The notes: generated by a model from the sequence alone, not told the origin. A DNA stretch of 64,000 nucleotides from Streptomyces iakyrus (GCF_000717055.1 NZ_JNXI01000020.1:233013-297012); one strand, 5' to 3'. Counted from the stretch's first letter, positions 52,824 through 61,966 are shown. Made by a program: numbers and translations.

Positions 52824-52946
52824 ATGTCGAGTCACCACACCGCGCCCGCGCGGGAACCAGCACGGCTACCGTCGTACGAGGAGTATGAGAAGTACGACCG
52901 GTACGAAGTGTTTCCGCACGACGTGGAGGGGGCGCACGCGGCATGA
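52824..52946 (+). CDS. 40-aa Tyr/Glu-rich peptide coupled to the VirB8-like gene
   Basis: An ORF of 41 codons: MSSHHTAPAREPARLPSYEE then YEKYDRYEVFPHDVEGAHAA. Its TGA overlaps the next ATG as ATGA, the junction used throughout this operon, and the YEEYEKYDRYE run is unusual for random frames. Only a distant GAGG serves as ribosome site. Soluble, acidic; function unknown. Confidence 0.62.
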   Translation: MSSHHTAPAREPARLPSYEEYEKYDRYEVFPHDVEGAHAA

Positions 52947-53770
52947 GTCTCGGTGACGACCACGAGTCCTCCGGCGGTTACGGCGGCACGGGCCACACCC
53001 GCACCCGCCTGCCCGACTCCGGCGACGCCTTCGGCGACCCCCGCCGCCGCTCCTCCTCGCGCAGCCTGGTCACGGTGGTCGGCGTGGTGGTCCTCCTGAT
53101 CGCGGCGATCGCCTTCGCGAACCGGGGGGACGGCGATGCGTCCTCCTCGACGGAGGGTTCCGCGGGCAAGCCGGAGACGTCGGCGACGGCGCCCTCCGGT
53201 AAACGCCCCGTCACGGCCAAGTCGGCCGCAGGCATCCCGTCGGGCTTCGCCCAGGACCAGGAGGGTGCGGAGAGCGCCGCGGCGAACTACGCCGTCGTCC
53301 TCGTGTCAGCCGACATCCTCAAGCCCGCCCGGCGACCCGAGATCGTCCGCCAGGTGTTCGACGCCGGCAAGGTCCCCGAGCTGGAGAAGAACCTCGACCG
53401 GGTCTACAGCAAGGCGTTCCTGGAGAAGGTCGGCCTGGACGCGAACGGCGACGCGCCCAAGGGCAGCACCTACGTCTCCCGCACGATGCCGGTCGGCACC
53501 AAGGTCACCGACTTCTCGGGCAGCACCGCCACCGTCGAGGTCTGGTGCACAGGCGTGTTCGGGATGACGGGAGAGAGCTCGCAGAACCCGGTCACCAACG
53601 ACTGGTTCACCATGACCCTCCAACTGCGCTGGGCCGACGGCGACTGGAAGGTCGACAGCTTCTCCCAGAAGGAAGGCCCCGCGCCGGTCAACGGCGACAA
53701 CAGGGTGTCGACGTCGGAGGCCATCTCCAAGGCCGTCGAGGAGTTCGGAGGGTTCACGTATGCCCGGTAG
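52943..53770 (+). CDS. VirB8/TcpC-like bitopic membrane protein
   Basis: 275 aa. Cytoplasmic Gly/Arg-rich N-terminus, single TM about 42-60 (LVTVVGVVVLLIAAIAFA), Ser/Thr/Lys linker, then an extracytoplasmic domain (about 105-270) with SAAANYAVVLVSADILKPAR, PVGTKVTDFSGSTATVEVWC and TLQLRWADGDWKVDSFSQKEGPAP, the alpha+beta pattern of NTF2-like VirB8/TcpC domains. Such proteins scaffold the conjugation channel. Overlaps the neighbours on both sides. Confidence 0.8.
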   Translation: MSLGDDHESSGGYGGTGHTRTRLPDSGDAFGDPRRRSSSRSLVTVVGVVVLLIAAIAFANRGDGDASSSTEGSAGKPETSATAPSGKRPVTAKSAAGIPSGFAQDQEGAESAAANYAVVLVSADILKPARRPEIVRQVFDAGKVPELEKNLDRVYSKAFLEKVGLDANGDAPKGSTYVSRTMPVGTKVTDFSGSTATVEVWCTGVFGMTGESSQNPVTNDWFTMTLQLRWADGDWKVDSFSQKEGPAPVNGDNRVSTSEAISKAVEEFGGFTYAR

Positions 53771-55088
53771 CCCGCGCCGCGCGGTCAAGGTCGCCGCAAC
53801 CCTCACCGCCGTGCAGACCGCCCTGGTCCTGTTCGCCACCCGGGCGGCAGCCGCTCCCACCCCCTCGCCCAGCCCCAGCAACGACAACTGCTCCCTGCTC
53901 TCCGGCCGGGCCCGGGAAATCTGCGAGGGCGACACCGGCAGCGGATCCGGCAGCGGAACCTCCCGCCTCGACCCCACCTCCACCCTCGACCCCCTCTCCT
54001 CCCTCGCCAAAGGCTGCGCCGACGCCGCCTCCTGGACCGTCGACAAGCTCAGCGAGGCCGTGAAGGAGACCGCCAACGTCGACTTCACCAACCCCAAGTT
54101 CCTCCAGCAGTACGCCGTCGTCTTCGCCGCGTCGACGATCCTCACGCTCCTGCTCTGGCTCCTGGCCGTCGCCAAGCGAGCCGTCCGCGGCGTGCCCCTG
54201 ACCACCGCCCTCTCCGAAGCCATCGGCTTCCTGTGGCTCACGGTGCTGGCCTCCGCCTTCACCCCGCTGATCCTCTACACCGTCGTATCGGCCACCGACG
54301 GCATCACCGAGGTCCTCGCGAAAGCCACCGGCGACCAGACCGACGCGTTCTTCGGCACGTTCTCCGAGGCCCTCAAGAAGGGCGAGGACATCGGCGGCGG
54401 CCCGATCATGCTGATCGTCGTCTCCCTGGTCAGCATCCTCGCCGCCGGCGTCCTCTGGCTGGAGCTCGTCATCCGGGCCGCCCTGCTCTACGTCGGCGCC
54501 CTCCTCGGCACCGTCGTCTACGCAGGCCTCGTCGACAAGAACCTGTGGGGCCACGTCCGCCGCTGGGCCGGCATCATGATCGCGGTCATCCTCATCAAGC
54601 CGGTCATCGTCATCGTCCTCGGCCTCGCCGGCGCACTCTCCGCCGACGACGGCCCGAACGCCTTCTCCGCCGTCGTCTCCGGCCTCGCCATCATCCTGCT
54701 CGCCATCTTCGCCAGCGCGATGATCTACCGCTTCGTCCCCGGCTTCGGCGACGAGATCGCCGGCTCCCGCAACAACCGCCTCATGCAGGGCGCCGAGAGC
54801 AAGGCCGCCGCGGTCATCAGCTCCCCGGCCACCCTCGTCGCGCAGGGCATCAAGACCCACAGCTCCCGCGCCGACAACAACGGCGGAGGCGGCCAGTCCG
54901 CCGCCCCCCGCCCCAGCAACCCCGCCTCCGGCGGAGTCGCCGCGCACAGTGGGCGCACCTCGAACGGCGGCGGCGGATCTGTCCCCTCCGCCGCACCCGC
55001 CCCCCGTTCGAGCAGCCCCGTCAACACTCCCCACGCCAGCAACACCCGCAACAGCAGTACCAACCGCACGGGAGGTGAAGGGCGTTGA
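53760..55088 (+). CDS. VirB6/TrbL-like polytopic channel protein
   Basis: 442 aa. Signal peptide about 1-32 (ends RAAAA), Cys-containing loop (DNCSLLSGRAREIC), helix DFTNPKFLQQYAVVFAASTI, then six or seven TM helices to about 335, and a ~100-residue Asn/Gly/Ser/Pro-rich tail. This order, a polytopic core with a long disordered tail, matches TrbL/VirB6-type proteins of Gram-positive conjugation systems. Start ATG 53760 overlaps the VirB8-like gene by 11 nt. Confidence 0.82.
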   Translation: MPGSPRRAVKVAATLTAVQTALVLFATRAAAAPTPSPSPSNDNCSLLSGRAREICEGDTGSGSGSGTSRLDPTSTLDPLSSLAKGCADAASWTVDKLSEAVKETANVDFTNPKFLQQYAVVFAASTILTLLLWLLAVAKRAVRGVPLTTALSEAIGFLWLTVLASAFTPLILYTVVSATDGITEVLAKATGDQTDAFFGTFSEALKKGEDIGGGPIMLIVVSLVSILAAGVLWLELVIRAALLYVGALLGTVVYAGLVDKNLWGHVRRWAGIMIAVILIKPVIVIVLGLAGALSADDGPNAFSAVVSGLAIILLAIFASAMIYRFVPGFGDEIAGSRNNRLMQGAESKAAAVISSPATLVAQGIKTHSSRADNNGGGGQSAAPRPSNPASGGVAAHSGRTSNGGGGSVPSAAPAPRSSSPVNTPHASNTRNSSTNRTGGEGR

Positions 55089-56641
55089 CGACCGAGTCCC
55101 ACGTGTCCCATCCGGTCACGCCCCGCCGGACATACCTGATCGGCCGCGCCCGGCCGAACGCGATCATCGGCCGCAACCGCGAGACCGGCGAGATCGCCCT
55201 GATCGTCGTGGGCGCGTTCCTCGGCATGATGTGCGGGCTCCTCGTCCCGGTGCTGTCCCTGCGCATCGTGCTGCTCGCCGGGTTCCCGATGCTGGCGCTG
55301 GCCGCGGTGTACGTGCCGTACAAGCACCGCACGTTCTACAGGTGGTTCGAGATCAACCGCAGCTACAAGCGGACCCTCAAGCAAGGCACCACCTACCGCT
55401 CCACCGCGATCGAGGCCGGCACCCGGCTGGACGGCAAGGAGATCGAGGTCGGCCCGCCCCCGGGCATCGGCCGCATCACCTGGCTGGCCGCCCCCTTCGG
55501 CCCCGACGAGATCGCCGTGCTCCTGCACGCCGACCGCAAGACCGTCACCGCCGCCATCGAGATCGAGGGCCCCGGCGTCGGCCTGCGCGACAGCGAGGAC
55601 CAGGAAGCCCTCGTCGACCGCTTCGGCACCCTGCTCAAGCACGTGGCCAACGGCGACGGCTTCGTCACCCGCCTCCAGATGCTGGCCCGCACCCTCCCGG
55701 CCGACCCGGACGCCCACGCCAAGGACGTCGCCGTCCGCGGCGACGACAAGGCCCTGCCATGGCTCCAGGAGTCCTACGACCAGCTCCAGTCGATGGTGTC
55801 CACCAGCAGCGAGCAGCACCGCGCCTACCTCGTCGCCTGCATGCACTACACGCGCGACCTCGCCGCCGAGGCGGGCGCCATGGCCCGGGCGGCCCGTGCC
55901 CACGGCGGCAAGGTCGACCGCGACGCCGGACTCGCCGTCGTCATGGCCCGCGAGCTCACCGACATCTGCTCGCGGCTCCAGGAGGCCGACATCCGCGTCC
56001 GGCAGCCCCTCGGTCAGGGACGGCTGGCCTCGCTGATCCACTCCATGTACGACCCGGACCACCCCATCGACCACATCCAGGCGATGACCAAGCGCAACGC
56101 CTGGCCGGCCGAGCTCGACGCCATGGAGCCCACCTACCTCCAGGCCAAGACCCGCGAGTCCTCCACCCGCGCCCCCTGGTGCCATGCCACGGCCTGGGTG
56201 AAGGAGTGGCCGATGACCCCCGTCGGCGTCAACTTCCTCGCCCCGCTGCTCGTCCACACCCCGGACGTCATCCGCACGGTCGCCGTCACGATGGACCTCG
56301 AACCCACCGAGGTCGCCATCGAGCGCATGCTGACGGAGAAGACCAACGACGAGGCCGAGGCCTCCCGCGCCGCCAAGATGAACCGCACGGTCGACCCGCG
56401 CGACATCGCCGCCCACTCCCGGCTCGACCAGCGCGGCGAGGACCTCGCCAGCGGCGCGGCCGGCGTCAACCTCGTCGGCTACATCACCGTCTCCTCCCGC
56501 AACCCCGACGCGCTCGCCCGCGACAAGCGCACGATAAGGGCCTCCGCGGGCAAGTCGTACCTCAAGCTGGAATGGTGCGACCGCGAGCACCACCGCGCCT
56601 TCGTGAACACCCTTCCCTTCGCCACCGGCATTCGGAGGTAG
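55085..56641 (+). CDS. SCO6880-family protein: VirB3/VirB4 N-terminal half
   Basis: 518 aa. Two adjacent TM helices (about 38-75) like VirB3/PrgI, then a soluble region with the N-terminal VirB4-type features (GPPPGIGRITWLAAPFGPDE, HYTRDLAAEAGAMARAARAH) and a C-terminal GVNLVGYITVSSRNPDALARD stretch. No Walker motifs: the ATPase half is the next gene. TTG start with GGAGGTGAAGG upstream; TTGA overlap with the previous gene. Confidence 0.85.
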   Translation: MTTESHVSHPVTPRRTYLIGRARPNAIIGRNRETGEIALIVVGAFLGMMCGLLVPVLSLRIVLLAGFPMLALAAVYVPYKHRTFYRWFEINRSYKRTLKQGTTYRSTAIEAGTRLDGKEIEVGPPPGIGRITWLAAPFGPDEIAVLLHADRKTVTAAIEIEGPGVGLRDSEDQEALVDRFGTLLKHVANGDGFVTRLQMLARTLPADPDAHAKDVAVRGDDKALPWLQESYDQLQSMVSTSSEQHRAYLVACMHYTRDLAAEAGAMARAARAHGGKVDRDAGLAVVMARELTDICSRLQEADIRVRQPLGQGRLASLIHSMYDPDHPIDHIQAMTKRNAWPAELDAMEPTYLQAKTRESSTRAPWCHATAWVKEWPMTPVGVNFLAPLLVHTPDVIRTVAVTMDLEPTEVAIERMLTEKTNDEAEASRAAKMNRTVDPRDIAAHSRLDQRGEDLASGAAGVNLVGYITVSSRNPDALARDKRTIRASAGKSYLKLEWCDREHHRAFVNTLPFATGIRR

Positions 56642-56647
56642 GACCTG

Positions 56648-58057
56648 ATGCGGGACCCGCTGTCCGTCCTCACCGACGCCTTCACCTCCTTCCTCTTCGG
56701 GAAGGTCGAGACGACCAGGCTCCCGGTGCGCACGTCCACGGGCCAGGCCCAAGCGGTCTACCTCCCGACCGCCGCCCCCGGCCTCGGCGACTCCGGCGTC
56801 ATCATCGGCCGCGAGGTGTACTCCGGAAAGGGCTACATCTACGACCCCTTCCAGCTCTACGGCCAGCAGCTCCCCGCCCCCCACTGGCTGGTCCTCGGCG
56901 AGTCCGGCAACGGCAAGTCGGCGCTGGAGAAGACGTACGTGCTGCGTCAGCTCCGCTTCCGCGACCGCCAGGTCGTCGTCCTGGACGCCCAGGGCGAGGA
57001 CGGCGTCGGCGAGTGGAACCTCATCGCGCAGGAGCTGGGCATAACTCCCATCCGCCTGGACCCGATGGCGGCCCTGGACATGGGCATCCGCCTCAACCCG
57101 CTCGACCCCGCGATCACGACGACGGGCCAGCTGGCCCTGCTCCGGACGATCATCGAGGTCGCCATGGGCCACGGCCTGGACGAACGCTCCGGCTTCGCCC
57201 TCAAGGTCGCCCACGCCTACGTCAACGAGACCATCGTCGACCGCCAGCCGGTCCTCACCGACATCGTCGAGCAGCTGCGTCACCCCGAGCCCGAGTCGGC
57301 CGAGTCGATGAACGTCGCCATAGACGACGTACGGGCCTGGGGCCTCGACGTCGCCCTGGTCCTGGACCGCCTGGTCGACGGTGACCTGCGCGGCATGTTC
57401 GACGGCCCGACGACGGTCGGCATCGACCTGGACGCCCCGCTCATCGTCTTCGACCTGTCCCACATCGACCGCAACTCCATCGCCATGCCCATCCTCATGG
57501 CGATCGTCGGCGTGTGGCTGGAGCACACCTGGATCCGCCCCGACCGGAAGAAGCGCATCTTCCTCGTCGAGGAGGCCTGGCACATCATCAACAGCCCCTT
57601 CGTCGCCCAGCTGTTCCAGCGCCTGCTGAAATTCGGCCGACGCCTGGGCCTGTCCTTCGTGGCGGTGGTCCACCACCTGTCGGACGTCGTGGACGGGGCG
57701 GCCGCCAAGGAAGCGGCGGCGATCCTCAAGATGGCCTCGACCAGGACGATCTACGCCCAGAAGGCCGACGAGGCGAGAGCCACGGGCCGGGTCCTGGGCC
57801 TGCCCCGCTGGGCGGTGGAGATCATCCCGACCCTCACCCCCGGCATCGCCGTCTGGGACGTCAACGGCAACGTCCAGGTCGTCAAACACCTCGTCACGGA
57901 GACCGAACGCCCTCTGGTCTTCACCGACCGCGCGATGACCGAGTCCTCCGCGGAACTGGCGGACGACGCCCTGCACGCCGCCGAACTGGAGGCGGAGGAA
58001 CGGGCCGCGGCCTTCGTGGAGCACCACCTGGGCGACTCCGAATCGACGGTGGCGTAG
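56648..58057 (+). CDS. VirB4-like ATPase (C-terminal half of a split VirB4)
   Basis: 469 aa cytosolic AAA+/RecA-type ATPase. Walker A LVLGESGNGKSALEKTY, Walker B RKKRIFLVEEAWHIINSPF and downstream VVHHLSDVV as in VirB4/TraC. It powers assembly and transport in type IV systems. Begins 6 nt after the previous stop, so the pair acts as one VirB4 (inference). Confidence 0.9.
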   Translation: MRDPLSVLTDAFTSFLFGKVETTRLPVRTSTGQAQAVYLPTAAPGLGDSGVIIGREVYSGKGYIYDPFQLYGQQLPAPHWLVLGESGNGKSALEKTYVLRQLRFRDRQVVVLDAQGEDGVGEWNLIAQELGITPIRLDPMAALDMGIRLNPLDPAITTTGQLALLRTIIEVAMGHGLDERSGFALKVAHAYVNETIVDRQPVLTDIVEQLRHPEPESAESMNVAIDDVRAWGLDVALVLDRLVDGDLRGMFDGPTTVGIDLDAPLIVFDLSHIDRNSIAMPILMAIVGVWLEHTWIRPDRKKRIFLVEEAWHIINSPFVAQLFQRLLKFGRRLGLSFVAVVHHLSDVVDGAAAKEAAAILKMASTRTIYAQKADEARATGRVLGLPRWAVEIIPTLTPGIAVWDVNGNVQVVKHLVTETERPLVFTDRAMTESSAELADDALHAAELEAEERAAAFVEHHLGDSESTVA

Positions 58058-58074
58058 GCGCAAGGGGAGGACGC

Positions 58075-59628
58075 GTGAGACCGGACGACCGCCACACCCA
58101 GCGGGACGGCCAGGGAGGCATCCCCGACGGCCTGCTGGTCGGCATACTGGCGTTCCTCCTCGGCATGACCGTGCTGGTGTGGACGGCCACCGGCCTCGCC
58201 GCCCTGTTCGCCCACGGCTCCTGGCCGTCCGGCGTCACCTTCGCCCGCACGCCCCTGGCCATGCGCGGCCTCATCGCCCAGCCCCACGACATCCCCGGCG
58301 CCTGGCCCGAGACACCCCCGGGCGAACTCTCCGGCTACGGCCTGTTCTGGGGCCTGTTCATCGGCCAGCTGATGATCCTGGTCGTCCTGACGGTGTTCGT
58401 GATGGGCACGCTGGCCCGGTGGCGGGCGGTGCGGGCGAGGAACCGGGAGAACAGGATCCGGGCGGCGGAGGAACGGCCGGCACCGACGCCGCACGAGGTA
58501 CCGGCGGCGGCTCAGGAGCACACATCCACAGCAGTGCAGCACGAGGTCCCGACACCTCGCCGCTCGGCATCCGATCCCGCGAGCCCTCCGGGTCCGCCGG
58601 CAAGCCCTGCCGACCGCCCCCACCCGACGGCGACCGCCACCCCACCCCCGGCTGCCGTCCCCGCGACCCCGGCATCTCTGTTCGGGCAGGAACGCCTGGG
58701 CGGGTGGGAAAAGATCTTCGTGGCCCCCAGGGAAACCCGCCGAACCACCGCCACCCAGGCCGTACGCGACGCGGAAGGCCCCGCCCTCGTCGTCACCTCG
58801 AACCCCATCCTCTGGCAGGAAACCAAGGACGCCAGAGCCAAACTGGGCCCCACCCACCTCTACGACCCCACCCACCTCTGCGACACCCCGTCCCGGCTCC
58901 ACTGGTCCCCCACAGCCGGCTGCGAGGACAAGGCGACGGCAACCACGAGGGCCACCGCCCTCCTCACTCCTGTCCGCCCCACCGCCAAACTCGATCAGGC
59001 CCTCAGCGACACAGCCGAGATACTCCTGCGCAGCTACCTGCACGCCGCGGCGATCGACGGCCGCACCATCCGCCATGTCCACCGCTGGTCCCAGGGCACC
59101 CAGATCCAGGACGCCGTACGCATCCTGCGCACCAGCCCCAAGGCCGCCCCCGGCTCCGCGGGCGAACTCGAAGGCGCTCTCACGGCCCACCCCGAACGCC
59201 GCGACATGGCCCAGCAGCTGACGACCCGTGCGCTGGCCGCCCTCACCACGGTCAATATCCGCGAGGCCTGCACTCCCAACCGAACTGATGCCCTTGCCTT
59301 GGATTCCTTCGTCCACGAAGGGGGCACGCTTTATGTGGTGGGGGAATCCATCGAGGACCCCAGGACGAATCCGGGCGCGATGCCCCTCCTGACGGCCCTC
59401 GTCTCCAGCGTGGTCGAGCGCGGCCGGCACATGGCCGAACGGTCATCGGCCGGTCGCCTCGACCCACCAATGACGCTCGTCCTGGACGACGTCGCGGCCG
59501 TGGCCCCGCTTCCCCAGCTTCCGGAGCTGCTGGCCACCGGAGCGGACCGGGGCATGCCGACCCTGGCCCTGCTCCGGTCCCGCGAACAGGGCCGCGCCCG
59601 CTGGCCGCACGACGAACTTCCCGTCTAG
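58075..59628 (+). CDS. VirD4/TraG-like coupling protein with degenerate Walker A
   Basis: 517 aa. Two TM helices (about 20-47 and 92-113), a ~85-residue Pro/Ala/Thr-rich linker, then a VirD4-like domain: LVVTSNPILWQETKDARAKL, YDPTHLCDTPSRLHWSPTAGCED, LLRSYLHAAAIDG and Walker B LVLDDVAAVAPLPQLPELL. Where the P-loop GxxxxGKT belongs the protein reads APRETRRT (217-224): both Gly and the Lys are replaced. It may bind nucleotide poorly or not hydrolyse it. GTG start with GGGGAGG 4-5 nt upstream; last gene of the operon. Confidence 0.85.
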   Translation: MRPDDRHTQRDGQGGIPDGLLVGILAFLLGMTVLVWTATGLAALFAHGSWPSGVTFARTPLAMRGLIAQPHDIPGAWPETPPGELSGYGLFWGLFIGQLMILVVLTVFVMGTLARWRAVRARNRENRIRAAEERPAPTPHEVPAAAQEHTSTAVQHEVPTPRRSASDPASPPGPPASPADRPHPTATATPPPAAVPATPASLFGQERLGGWEKIFVAPRETRRTTATQAVRDAEGPALVVTSNPILWQETKDARAKLGPTHLYDPTHLCDTPSRLHWSPTAGCEDKATATTRATALLTPVRPTAKLDQALSDTAEILLRSYLHAAAIDGRTIRHVHRWSQGTQIQDAVRILRTSPKAAPGSAGELEGALTAHPERRDMAQQLTTRALAALTTVNIREACTPNRTDALALDSFVHEGGTLYVVGESIEDPRTNPGAMPLLTALVSSVVERGRHMAERSSAGRLDPPMTLVLDDVAAVAPLPQLPELLATGADRGMPTLALLRSREQGRARWPHDELPV

Positions 59629-59634
59629 GGCCCG

Positions 59635-60177
59635 TCACTCCCGTTCGAGCACGAACTCCAGCTCCAGCTCACCGGCATCCCCCAGCGGCACCGTCACCCC
59701 GCTCGGCAGGAACCCCACCCGCCGGTAGAACCGCTGCGCCCGCCCGTTCTCCTCGTGCACGATGAGCCGCACGCGCTCAAGACCCCGCCCCCACGACCAC
59801 TCCAGGGCCGCGTCGAACAGCACCTCGGTCAGCCCGCTGCCGCGCTCCTCGGGCCGTACGAACACGCCGACCACATGCCCCTGCTTCCGCTCCACCGGAA
59901 ACCCGGCCCAGTCCGTCGTCCCGGGTTCCTCCACGAGCACGGTCAGCGTCGCCACCCACCGCCCGTCCGGCCCCTCGGCGATGATCTGCTGCGCCCTGTC
60001 CGCCCCTTCGGCGGCCCCCGCGGTCCGCTCCTGCCAGAAGGCGTCCGGCCGGGCCGCCGCCTCCTCGTACGTCTCCAGGAAGGCCAGGTGCGCCACCGGG
60101 TCGCGCAGCGCCGCGAGCCGCAGCTCCTTCGCCGCAGGCCACTCATCAGCACGGACGGACCGGATCACATAGCTCAT
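59635..60177 (-). CDS. GNAT-family N-acetyltransferase
   Basis: 180 aa: MSYVIRSVRADEWPAAKELR, HVVGVFVRPEERGSGLTEVLFDAA (acetyl-CoA loop) and VRLIVHEENGRAQRFYRRVGF. Start ATG 60177, 6 nt after TACCGT with no Shine-Dalgarno, so probably leaderless. Convergent with the coupling-protein gene; divergent from the ABC operon. Substrate unknown. Confidence 0.9.
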   Translation of the reverse strand: MSYVIRSVRADEWPAAKELRLAALRDPVAHLAFLETYEEAAARPDAFWQERTAGAAEGADRAQQIIAEGPDGRWVATLTVLVEEPGTTDWAGFPVERKQGHVVGVFVRPEERGSGLTEVLFDAALEWSWGRGLERVRLIVHEENGRAQRFYRRVGFLPSGVTVPLGDAGELELEFVLERE

Positions 60178-60269
60178 ACGGCCACGGTAGTACCCGGGTA
60201 CGACGCCCCTCACCCCGATTACCCCGCCGGTCCGACGCCCACAGCCCCCGCACGCACGAGCATCGAACC

Positions 60270-61190
60270 ATGCTGACGGCACACGAACTCACCAAACGCT
60301 ACGGCGACCGGACGGTCGTCACGGACCTGTCCTTCAGCGTCCGCCCCGGCACCGTCACCGGCTTCCTCGGCCCGAACGGCGCCGGCAAGTCCACGACCAT
60401 GCGGATGCTCCTCGGCCTCGACGCCCCCACCCGCGGCCACGCCACCGTGGGCGGACGCTCCTACGCCGCCCACCCCGCACCCCTCACCGAGGTCGGCGCC
60501 CTGCTGGAAGCCCGCTCGGTCCACCCCGGCCGCACCGCCTTCCACCACCTGCGCGCCCTCGCCCACACGCACGGCATCCCCCGCGCCCGGGTCGACCACG
60601 TCCTCGGCCTCACCGGCCTGACCGACGTCGCCCACCGCCGCGTCAAGGGCTTCTCCCTCGGCATGGGGCAGCGCCTCGGCATCGCCGCCGCCCTCCTCGG
60701 CGACCCGGCCACGCTCATCCTCGACGAGCCGGTCAACGGCCTCGACCCGGAGGGCGTCCTGTGGATCCGCAACCTGCTCAAGTCCCTCGCCGCGGAGGGC
60801 CGCACGGTCCTCGTCTCCTCCCACCTGATGAGCGAGACGGCCCTCACCGCCGACCACCTCGTCATCATCGGCCGCGGCCGCCTCCTCGCCGACACCACGG
60901 TCACCGACTTCGTCCGCGACTCCGGCGCCGCCACCACCAAGGTCGTCACCCCGGACGCCACCGCCCTCGCAGGCCACCTGGCCGCACCCGGCGTCGACAT
61001 CACCACCGACACCCCCGGCACCCTCCACATCCGCGGCACGGACGCCCGGCACGTCGGCCGCACCGCAGCCGCCCACGGCATCCCCCTCTACGAACTGACC
61101 CCGGGCGTCGCCTCCCTGGAGGAGGCCTTCATGGACCTCACCCGCGACGCGCTGGAGTACCCGGCGACCCTGGAAGGAGCAGCGGCATGA
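60270..61190 (+). CDS. ABC transporter ATP-binding protein
   Basis: 306 aa ABC-2 ATPase of the BcrA/DrrA-like group: Walker A GPNGAGKST, signature FSLGMGQRLGIAAALL (SLGMG variant common in this group), Walker B TLILDEPVNGLDP, switch His SSHLMSE. The C-terminal ~80 residues form a regulatory extension. First of a coupled ATPase-permease-kinase-regulator operon. Confidence 0.95.
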   Translation: MLTAHELTKRYGDRTVVTDLSFSVRPGTVTGFLGPNGAGKSTTMRMLLGLDAPTRGHATVGGRSYAAHPAPLTEVGALLEARSVHPGRTAFHHLRALAHTHGIPRARVDHVLGLTGLTDVAHRRVKGFSLGMGQRLGIAAALLGDPATLILDEPVNGLDPEGVLWIRNLLKSLAAEGRTVLVSSHLMSETALTADHLVIIGRGRLLADTTVTDFVRDSGAATTKVVTPDATALAGHLAAPGVDITTDTPGTLHIRGTDARHVGRTAAAHGIPLYELTPGVASLEEAFMDLTRDALEYPATLEGAAA

Positions 61191-61966
61191 CCACGGCGAC
61201 CCTCCCCTACCGCGTGACCCCGGCCCGCGTCCTGCGCTCCGAGTGGCACAAGCTCTGGACCCTGCGCTCCACCTGGATCACCCTCGCCGTCACGAGCCTC
61301 CTGACCGCCGCGATGGGCGCGGGCCTCGGCGCCGCCTACGACGGGTCCGGCGAAGGCGGCATGGACCCCGTCATGTTCGCCCTGCTCGGCACCCAGTTCG
61401 CCACGATCAACCTCGGCGTGCTGGGCATCCTGGCCACCGCCGGCGAGTACTCCACCGGCCAGATACGCGCCACGATGACCGCGGTCCCCCGCCGCCTGCC
61501 CGTCCTGTGGTCCAAGGCCGCCGTCCTGGCCGCGGTCGTCCTCCCCCTCACCCTGGCGACGAACCTCCTCACCTTCCCGCTGGCCCAGTCCTTCCTCACC
61601 GGCACCGACCTCTCCGCCTCCCTCGGCGACCCGGGCGTCCTGCGCGCCCTCGCGGGCAACGCGGCCGGCCTCACCCTCCTCGCCGTCCTCGCCCTCGGCA
61701 TCGGCGCCCTGCTCCGCTCGTTCCCCATGGCCATCGGCGCCTTCATCGGCCTCGTCATGGTCCTCCCGGAGATCCTGGCCATGCTCCCGTACGCCTTCGT
61801 CGACGACGCCGTCCGCTCCTTCCCCGGCAAGGCCCTCGAAGCCCTCACCACGGCCCAGCCCCAGCCCGGAGCCGCCTCCCCGGGCGCCTCCCTGCTGGCG
61901 ATGCTCCTGTGGACGACGGCCGTCCTCGCGGTGGCCGCGGTGGTCCTGCGCCGCAAAGACGTATGA
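61187..61966 (+). CDS. ABC-2 permease
   Basis: 259 aa, six TM helices, N-terminal VLRSEWHKLWTLRSTWI typical of actinobacterial ABC-2 permeases, with GEYSTGQIRATMTAVPRR in the first cytoplasmic loop. ATGA overlaps with the ATPase and with the kinase gene. Exporter or antibiotic-resistance type; substrate unknown. Confidence 0.93.
   Translation: MTTATLPYRVTPARVLRSEWHKLWTLRSTWITLAVTSLLTAAMGAGLGAAYDGSGEGGMDPVMFALLGTQFATINLGVLGILATAGEYSTGQIRATMTAVPRRLPVLWSKAAVLAAVVLPLTLATNLLTFPLAQSFLTGTDLSASLGDPGVLRALAGNAAGLTLLAVLALGIGALLRSFPMAIGAFIGLVMVLPEILAMLPYAFVDDAVRSFPGKALEALTTAQPQPGAASPGASLLAMLLWTTAVLAVAAVVLRRKDV

Noticed and set aside
54725..58063. 1112-aa open frame on the minus strand
   Set aside because: It is antisense to the VirB6/VirB4-like genes, has Val/Gly/Asp/Arg-rich shadow composition typical of the complement of high-GC codons, and contains no domain.
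52425..59628. Integrative conjugative element
   Set aside because: No integrase, att repeats, relaxase, replication gene or tRNA at the borders, and base composition is like the surroundings.
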